Source: Candidatus Zixiibacteriota bacterium (GTDB taxonomy: Bacteria > Zixibacteria > MSB-5A5 > GN15 > FEB-12). From it: a stretch of 64,000 nucleotides of DNA. Shown piece after piece: positions 59,867 through 64,000 of this stretch. The translations under genes and the position numbers were made by a program. The stretch spans positions 383,089 to 447,088 of the forward strand of contig JAOUBJ010000001.1 in assembly GCA_029860345.1 (NCBI GenBank), given 5' to 3'. The notes beneath the pieces are model-generated. The model was not told the origin of the DNA. It saw only the letters and a program-made list of their open reading frames with translations, and searched no databases. Each line of letters begins with the position of its first letter. Positions within the stretch are counted from its first letter, which is position 1.

Positions 59867-60994
59867 TTAACGTGATCGGGTGGCGTCGATCAACGCCCTG
59901 AGCTTGAGCACCAGAGCTGTCAATGAGCCAAGAATATGCACATTCAAGCCCAAATCGGCAAGGCTAATCTTGATTTGGTCGGACATCTCGGCCGCCAGGC
60001 GAGAATCGACAAAATAGGTCGACAATTTCTTCAGGTCGGCGGCAAAGTCGATGTTGGTCAGTTCGTTGTCGTCGCCAAGGACGGCAAAGCGCGAACAGTC
60101 ACGGATTAACGATTGCCACAGCTTCAGCAATTGATCCGCCTGGCCACGATCGCGGGGGCTTATCAACTCCGACAGGTGGGCCACGACTTCGGGGCCATCC
60201 TGCGTGAGCAAAGACTTGAACAGGAGAAAACCGACCGCTCGCTGGGACGAATCCTCATCCTCTTCGCCGTGGATCAACTCGATAGCTTTGCCCAGTGAGC
60301 CGTCGGCAATGCGGGACAGAAGCTGAGCCCGGCTTGCGGTCAATTGGTACTGCCCGATCAGATACTGTTCGATTGCTTCGGAGCCGATACGTTCCAGCCT
60401 GACTTTTTGGGCACGCGACTGGATGGTCGGCAGAAGCGCTTCCGGCCGTTCGGCGGTGAGCACTATAACCGTATCGGTGGGAGGTTCTTCGATCATCTTC
60501 AGCAGGGCGTCGGCTGAGTCGAGCCTCATTCGTTCCATGCGATCAAACAAGACCAGCCGCGTGATGCCTTCGGGCGCTTTGCGACTGAGTGAACGTTTGA
60601 TTTCGCGGGCCGTGGCAATGGGAATATTGGTGGTGGCCGTGGCAGTGATGAGGGCAAACGGTTCACGACGCCGAGTTTCCAAAACCTCGTTGGTCAACTC
60701 GACGGCATCAGTCGAGGTCTTGTGCGGCGGCAAAGGAACGGCCACCATGAGACCCTCAAAATTCAATCCGAAAACAGCGCGGCAGTTGCGACAGGCACCG
60801 CACGGAGTGAGATCGGTGTCCTCTTTTTTGGGCTGCTCACAGTTGAGCAAGGCGGCCAGCGACACCGCCAGAGCCCAGGGACCCAGTCCTTCGCGGCCAT
60901 GAAAGAGGTATGTTCCGGCCACCCGGTCGGACTCGAATGACCGCGCCAACAGCGTCCAGGCTTTGGGTTGGAATTGTCGGATATCAAAGGGCAT
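59867..60994 (-). CDS. holB: DNA polymerase III delta-prime subunit
   Basis: Clamp-loader subunit of the AAA+ fold. 375 aa from ATG 60994, overlapping the envC stop by 11 bases. The Walker A region is degenerate (HGREGLGPWALA, no Lys), as expected for delta-prime, which does not hydrolyse ATP. The zinc module is CEQPKKEDTDLTPCGACRNC. RLVLFDRMERMRLDSADALLKMIEEPPTDTVIVLTAERPEALLPTIQSRAQ in segments is the family core (L-L-K-x-x-E-E-P-P). The C-terminal collar domain is weakly conserved. Confidence 0.88.
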   Translation of the reverse strand: MPFDIRQFQPKAWTLLARSFESDRVAGTYLFHGREGLGPWALAVSLAALLNCEQPKKEDTDLTPCGACRNCRAVFGLNFEGLMVAVPLPPHKTSTDAVELTNEVLETRRREPFALITATATTNIPIATAREIKRSLSRKAPEGITRLVLFDRMERMRLDSADALLKMIEEPPTDTVIVLTAERPEALLPTIQSRAQKVRLERIGSEAIEQYLIGQYQLTASRAQLLSRIADGSLGKAIELIHGEEDEDSSQRAVGFLLFKSLLTQDGPEVVAHLSELISPRDRGQADQLLKLWQSLIRDCSRFAVLGDDNELTNIDFAADLKKLSTYFVDSRLAAEMSDQIKISLADLGLNVHILGSLTALVLKLRALIDATRSR

Positions 60995-62141
60995 CAAATC
61001 GTATCCACTTCACGGGATCAAGCGGCTGGCGTCCCTCTCTCAGTTCGAATTTCACGCGACCTTCCGAGGCCGCTACGGCCACCTGGTCACCGGCATGCAC
61101 ATAGCGACCGACTGTCACCGCGACGCGGTCCAGTCCGGCATAGGTGCTGTAGTACCGATCACCGTGATCCAGGATAACGAATTTCCCGTAGCCACGCAAA
61201 TCCCCAACGTAAGCCACTGTGCCTGCCCCCACGGCTGTGACCTTTCGCCCCGCCGCAGCCTTGATGGTAACACCCGGTGAGAACGATTTCAGGTGGGTTA
61301 TCGGATGCACCTTCGATCCAAAAGTCTCGATGATTTTCCCCCGCACCGGCGGCGGCAATTGTCCCTTCATCGACGCAAATACGGACGGCGGCAGCGTCTG
61401 ACCGGGCGGTGGCTGACGCTGTTGTTCCAAGCGGGCGATGATGCCCTCCATCTCCTCGGCCGCCTGTTGCAGCATCAGCAGATGGTCGGCTTCTTCGGTT
61501 TTACGACGACGCAGGGCCTGAAGCTTTTTCTGTTGCCGCTCTTTTCTGCTTTTGTCGAGCGCCGTGGCGGTCTCTTTCTTCTTCTTGAGTCCGGCCACGC
61601 GCGATTTTTCACCTGAGAAATCATCCAACTGTTCGATTGATTCGTTCAGATAGGCCGATGCGGCTGCTACGTGACCGGCCTCGAAATCAGCCAGGGCCGT
61701 AAGGTAAACGACGCGACGGTTCAACTCCACTTCCTGATTGGGCGCTTCGGAAGTTGCCGCCGTGGGGCTATGTGCTACCAGATAAAAACGATGAACACCA
61801 GCCAGGAATCGACGCCGGGTCTGTTGGTAATCATCACGGCTCTGTGTCAACTGTTCGGTGGCCGCTCCAATATCTTTCTTTATGGCATTCAGCTTCTTGT
61901 TCAAGCGCTGGATCACCTTCCGATTGGATACGATTTTCTGATCGTACTCGGAGACGTTTTTTTGAACGCCCGTCTCTTCGCGCTTGAGTGAGTCCAGTCT
62001 CTTTTGCCCCTGTTCGACTTCCTCTTGAATCTGCTGGAGTTCTTTTCTCTGATCGAATATCTTCTCTTTTTGGTCCTTGGCCGAAAGCAAGCCGACCGGG
62101 ATGCACACGGCCAAAAGAACTGTCAGGGTAGTCACTCGCAT
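60984..62141 (-). CDS. envC: EnvC-like murein hydrolase activator (degenerate LytM/M23)
   Basis: Secreted or periplasmic protein of 385 aa. Signal peptide at residues 1-21 (TLTVLLAVCIPVGLLSA). A long coiled coil runs from about 22 to 240 (charged heptads such as KELQQIQEEVEQGQKRLDSL and LNKKLNAIKKDIGAATEQL). The M23/LytM fold spans about 265-385. All zinc ligands are lost: the usual H-x-G-x-D reads SFSPGVTIKA, Y-A-H-L reads YAGLD, and the final H-x-H reads GRVKFELREG. This is the pattern of EnvC, which activates amidases under FtsEX control. ftsX lies four bases upstream and ftsE beyond it. Confidence 0.9.
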   Translation of the reverse strand: MRVTTLTVLLAVCIPVGLLSAKDQKEKIFDQRKELQQIQEEVEQGQKRLDSLKREETGVQKNVSEYDQKIVSNRKVIQRLNKKLNAIKKDIGAATEQLTQSRDDYQQTRRRFLAGVHRFYLVAHSPTAATSEAPNQEVELNRRVVYLTALADFEAGHVAAASAYLNESIEQLDDFSGEKSRVAGLKKKKETATALDKSRKERQQKKLQALRRRKTEEADHLLMLQQAAEEMEGIIARLEQQRQPPPGQTLPPSVFASMKGQLPPPVRGKIIETFGSKVHPITHLKSFSPGVTIKAAAGRKVTAVGAGTVAYVGDLRGYGKFVILDHGDRYYSTYAGLDRVAVTVGRYVHAGDQVAVAASEGRVKFELREGRQPLDPVKWIRFDAL

Positions 62142-62145
62142 GGGT

Positions 62146-63003
62146 CTACCTGAGCATCTTTCTGATTCCGAGGTAGCCGCTCACCAGACCGACAAAAGAT
62201 ACCACGCCTACGAACATGGCCATTTCTTCAAGTGGCGGCAGAACCAGCTCGAATCGGGCGAAGGACACCCGCGAGTGAACGTATAGCACCGCTGCCCATC
62301 CGGCCAGGCCGGAAAGAGAGCTGATGACGAGTCCCTCCAGTAAAAACGGTGCAGCCAGAAACATGCGACCGGCTCCGAGAATCTGCATCTGGCGGAAACC
62401 AATGGCCCGGGTCTGGGTCATGAGACGGATATTGTTGGCCGAACCAATTAACGCCGCCATCAGAATCAAGCCGCCCAGGATCATCCCCAGGCTCAGAGTG
62501 ATGGCTCGCGTCTCTTCGGCTTTGGCCAACCAGCGTTGCCCGTAGAAGGCCAACTCAACCCCTTCCATCTGCAGTACCTGGGTCTCGACTTCGGTCATTG
62601 CCTTGGTGGTGAGGGCATCATCTTCGAATGTTAGTATATATGAAGCAGGTAGCGGATTGGTGCTGTCGTAACCGACTAACAGATCGGCGCCGATCAGGTC
62701 GGCCAGTCTGCGGCGCGCCTGATCGGTTGAGATGAAAGTCACACTCTTGACACCGTCGACCTCCTGAAGCTTCGGCTGCAAGTCGAGCTGGGTTGAATCC
62801 GACGATGGTGCTTCTATGAACAACTCCATTTCCATCTCTGACAGCATCTGCGTATAGAAGCGATCCGATGTCCCGGCCGCAATCCAGAAAAGATCGAACA
62901 ACAAAAACAACAGAGTGAGCGACATGAACGAACTGAAAGCGGCGCCTGGATGGCCGAAAAGATTGCGCAATAACTCTCTTGCGATGTGGGTCAGGGCTTT
63001 CAC
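62146..63003 (-). CDS. ftsX: Cell division protein FtsX
   Basis: Inner-membrane partner of FtsE that transmits ATPase cycles to EnvC. 285 aa from GTG 63003, overlapping the ftsE stop as GTGA. Basic N-terminus LTHIARELLRNLFGHPGAAFSS; first helix about residues 27-46; periplasmic domain 48-165 (MEMELFIEAPSSDSTQLDLQPKLQEVDGVKSVTFIS, in part), the EnvC-binding region. Three more helices follow near 170-195, 215-240 and 255-278, with the MacB/FtsX-type NNIRLMTQTRAIGFRQMQILGAG loop between. Confidence 0.93.
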   Translation of the reverse strand: MKALTHIARELLRNLFGHPGAAFSSFMSLTLLFLLFDLFWIAAGTSDRFYTQMLSEMEMELFIEAPSSDSTQLDLQPKLQEVDGVKSVTFISTDQARRRLADLIGADLLVGYDSTNPLPASYILTFEDDALTTKAMTEVETQVLQMEGVELAFYGQRWLAKAEETRAITLSLGMILGGLILMAALIGSANNIRLMTQTRAIGFRQMQILGAGRMFLAAPFLLEGLVISSLSGLAGWAAVLYVHSRVSFARFELVLPPLEEMAMFVGVVSFVGLVSGYLGIRKMLR

Positions 63004-63665
63004 AGCAGAGTACCGTTTTCGATTCGTAAGTGATCACTGGCCGGCAGGACTTTGCTGTCGGTCTCGGAGGTTAGAATGATCATCGACCGCCCGGACAACG
63101 AGACCCGCACCAGGTAGTCGAAAATGTCCCCATAGGTGGCCGGGTCCAGCCCTGCCGAGGGTTCATCGATTATCAACAACGGTTGGTGGGCTATCGAAGC
63201 GCGCGCAAACTGAGCCAGAGTGTATTCCACCCGCGTGAGTTGATATGGACGCAGTCCGGCCTGTTTGAGTAGCTTGAACTCGGTCAGTGTTTTCATCAGC
63301 CGCTCACGGCGGATACGTCGACGTTCGGCAATGAGGATCAGCGGGAAGAGTACGTTTTCGGCAACCGTCAAGCTCGGCACCAGATCATAGACACCACCCA
63401 CGCCGCCGACCCGACGTCGTAGTCGTTTCAGCCGATGCCTGCGCCCCGGCTTCAGAGTCTCACCAAAAAGCTCGACGGCGCCACTGTCGGGAAACTTCAG
63501 GCCCAATAACAGTTCGATCAGAGTCGTTTTGCCTGAGCCGGCCGCCCCGGATATGACAACCGACCTTCCGGCGGAGATAGACAAATTGACATCTTCAAAA
63601 ATCGGTTCGCCGCGATCCGAAGTATGAAAGACGTTGCTGAATTCGACTATCGGTTTGTTCGCCAT
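63000..63665 (-). CDS. ftsE: FtsE-like ABC ATPase with degenerate signature, Q- and H-loops
   Basis: Cytoplasmic ATPase of the FtsEX complex, 221 aa. Walker A is intact (GAAGSGKTT, residues 40-48), as are Walker B (LLIIDEP, 163-169) and the D-loop (SAGLDP, 170-175). Three other motifs are not. The signature, normally LSGGE/Q, reads LTRVE (143-147, in YQLTRVEYTLAQFARASI). The Q-loop Gln is replaced in VGGVGGVYDLVP (aligned position Gly91). The H-loop His is replaced in ILTSETDS (Ser200). It may bind ATP yet hydrolyse poorly. Position before ftsX and envC supports the FtsE call. Divergently transcribed from the next gene; no clear ribosome site. Confidence 0.9.
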   Translation of the reverse strand: MANKPIVEFSNVFHTSDRGEPIFEDVNLSISAGRSVVISGAAGSGKTTLIELLLGLKFPDSGAVELFGETLKPGRRHRLKRLRRRVGGVGGVYDLVPSLTVAENVLFPLILIAERRRIRRERLMKTLTEFKLLKQAGLRPYQLTRVEYTLAQFARASIAHQPLLIIDEPSAGLDPATYGDIFDYLVRVSLSGRSMIILTSETDSKVLPASDHLRIENGTLL

Positions 63666-63788
63666 AGACAGAGACCAGTGCAGGATTCTCAGATCGTTTG
63701 ACTTTGCAGGCGCAAGGTCGTAGTTTCAATTGTTATCAACAATCGGTCAACTTTACCGAACTATGATTGTAAAAAGGCTACGAACAAA

Positions 63789-64000
63789 ATGACAACAAAA
63801 AACCTCATGATCCGCTCACTGGTCGCCACCCTGATAACGCTGTGCACGGCCGGTCAAGTGTCCTCACAAGAGTGGCAAAGCATCAAGTTTCCCAGTCCGG
63901 CCAATCTTACCGGCGTATGCTTTGTGCATCCCGATACCGGCTTTGTGGTCACCGACTATGGTGAGTTTGGTCGCACCGTCGATGGTGGCAAACGCTGGTT
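63789..64000 (+). CDS. Secreted YCF48/BNR-repeat-like protein (3' end outside window)
   Basis: Starts at ATG 63789 and stays open to the window end (70 codons). Residues 1-27 look like a signal peptide (LMIRSLVATLITLCTAGQVSS). Then EWQSIKFPSPANLTGVCFVHPDTGFVV-type sequence and GEFGRTVDGGKRW, the repeat of YCF48/BNR-like propellers (F-x-D-x-x-x-G-W/F-V-V...G-x-I-x-x-T-x-D-G-G-x-x-W). Such proteins in FCB bacteria often end in a sorting domain, but the end is not visible. A TATGAT about 26 bases upstream could be a -10 box. Confidence 0.75.
   Translation, partial: MTTKNLMIRSLVATLITLCTAGQVSSQEWQSIKFPSPANLTGVCFVHPDTGFVVTDYGEFGRTVDGGKRW

Noticed and set aside
1-64000. Selenoprotein gene to match the tRNA-Sec
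   Set aside because: No recognised gene in the window is interrupted by an in-frame TGA, and all full-length products match normal family lengths.

Overview
The window (about 57% G+C by eye, dense coding, short gaps and many ATGA/GTGA start-stop overlaps) looks like a chromosomal segment of an uncultured diderm of the FCB superphylum. A Zixibacteria-like lineage is my best guess. Evidence: two secreted proteins end in the FCB-type C-terminal sorting domain (one with the N-Y-P-N-P-F-N-P motif), MurE carries the DNPR meso-DAP signature, and Lnt and an FtsE-FtsX-EnvC set are present. The genome also makes flagellin and a selenocysteine tRNA. I see no prophage, insertion sequence, CRISPR array or rRNA. 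The lineage is an inference; no marker gene could be searched.

Layout. 1-4.1 kb: end of a YqhD-type aldehyde reductase, tRNA-Sec (minus), prephenate dehydratase, glutaminyl-tRNA synthetase (minus). 4.2-9.2 kb: MarR regulator, RND adaptor and RND pump (plus). 9.2-13.4 kb: a minus-strand operon for hydroxyproline breakdown: glycyl radical activase, trans-4-hydroxy-L-proline dehydratase, trans-3-hydroxy-L-proline dehydratase. 13.7-17.5 kb: UDP-GlcNAc 2-epimerase, MurJ/Wzx-like flippase and a glycosyltransferase, flanked on both sides by the same twin-hairpin cassette. 17.8-20.0 kb: an unknown membrane protein and PanC, separated by a 129-nt palindrome. 20.3-23.0 kb: a lone short flagellin (minus) with a strong terminator, and a two-gene ABC exporter (plus).

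23.2-39.5 kb is a dcw cell wall and division cluster on the minus strand, read mraZ-rsmH-ftsL-ftsI-murE-murF-mraY-murD-ftsW-murG-murC-ftsQ-ftsA-ftsZ, with a good promoter and MraZ-type repeats in front of mraZ. 39.9-42.2 kb is a C25 (gingipain/PorU-family) peptidase with a sorting domain. 42.6-52.3 kb (minus) runs purM, gpmI, lnt, a PorZ-like propeller protein, a GNAT/FemAB-like transferase and two glycosyltransferases. 52.3-53.1 kb is a methyltransferase. 53.5-55.3 kb is pdxJ and an RluD-type pseudouridine synthase. 55.4-63.7 kb (minus) is ftsE-ftsX-envC-holB-PSP1/ricT-metG-tatD-rsmA. The last 212 bases begin a secreted YCF48/BNR-like protein.

Most unusual points: (i) FtsE keeps Walker A and B but has lost the LSGGQ-type signature, the Q-loop Gln and the H-loop His, and sits beside an EnvC whose LytM domain has lost its zinc ligands. 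(ii) The gaps hold several families of short palindromes, one with an almost constant 14-nt loop and covarying stems, another with constant basal stems and a variable tip. (iii) Both hydroxyproline dehydratases share an operon, with an activase that lacks the usual ferredoxin-like insert. (iv) A PorZ-like propeller protein is encoded inside a glycan-assembly operon, a few kilobases from a PorU-family peptidase.
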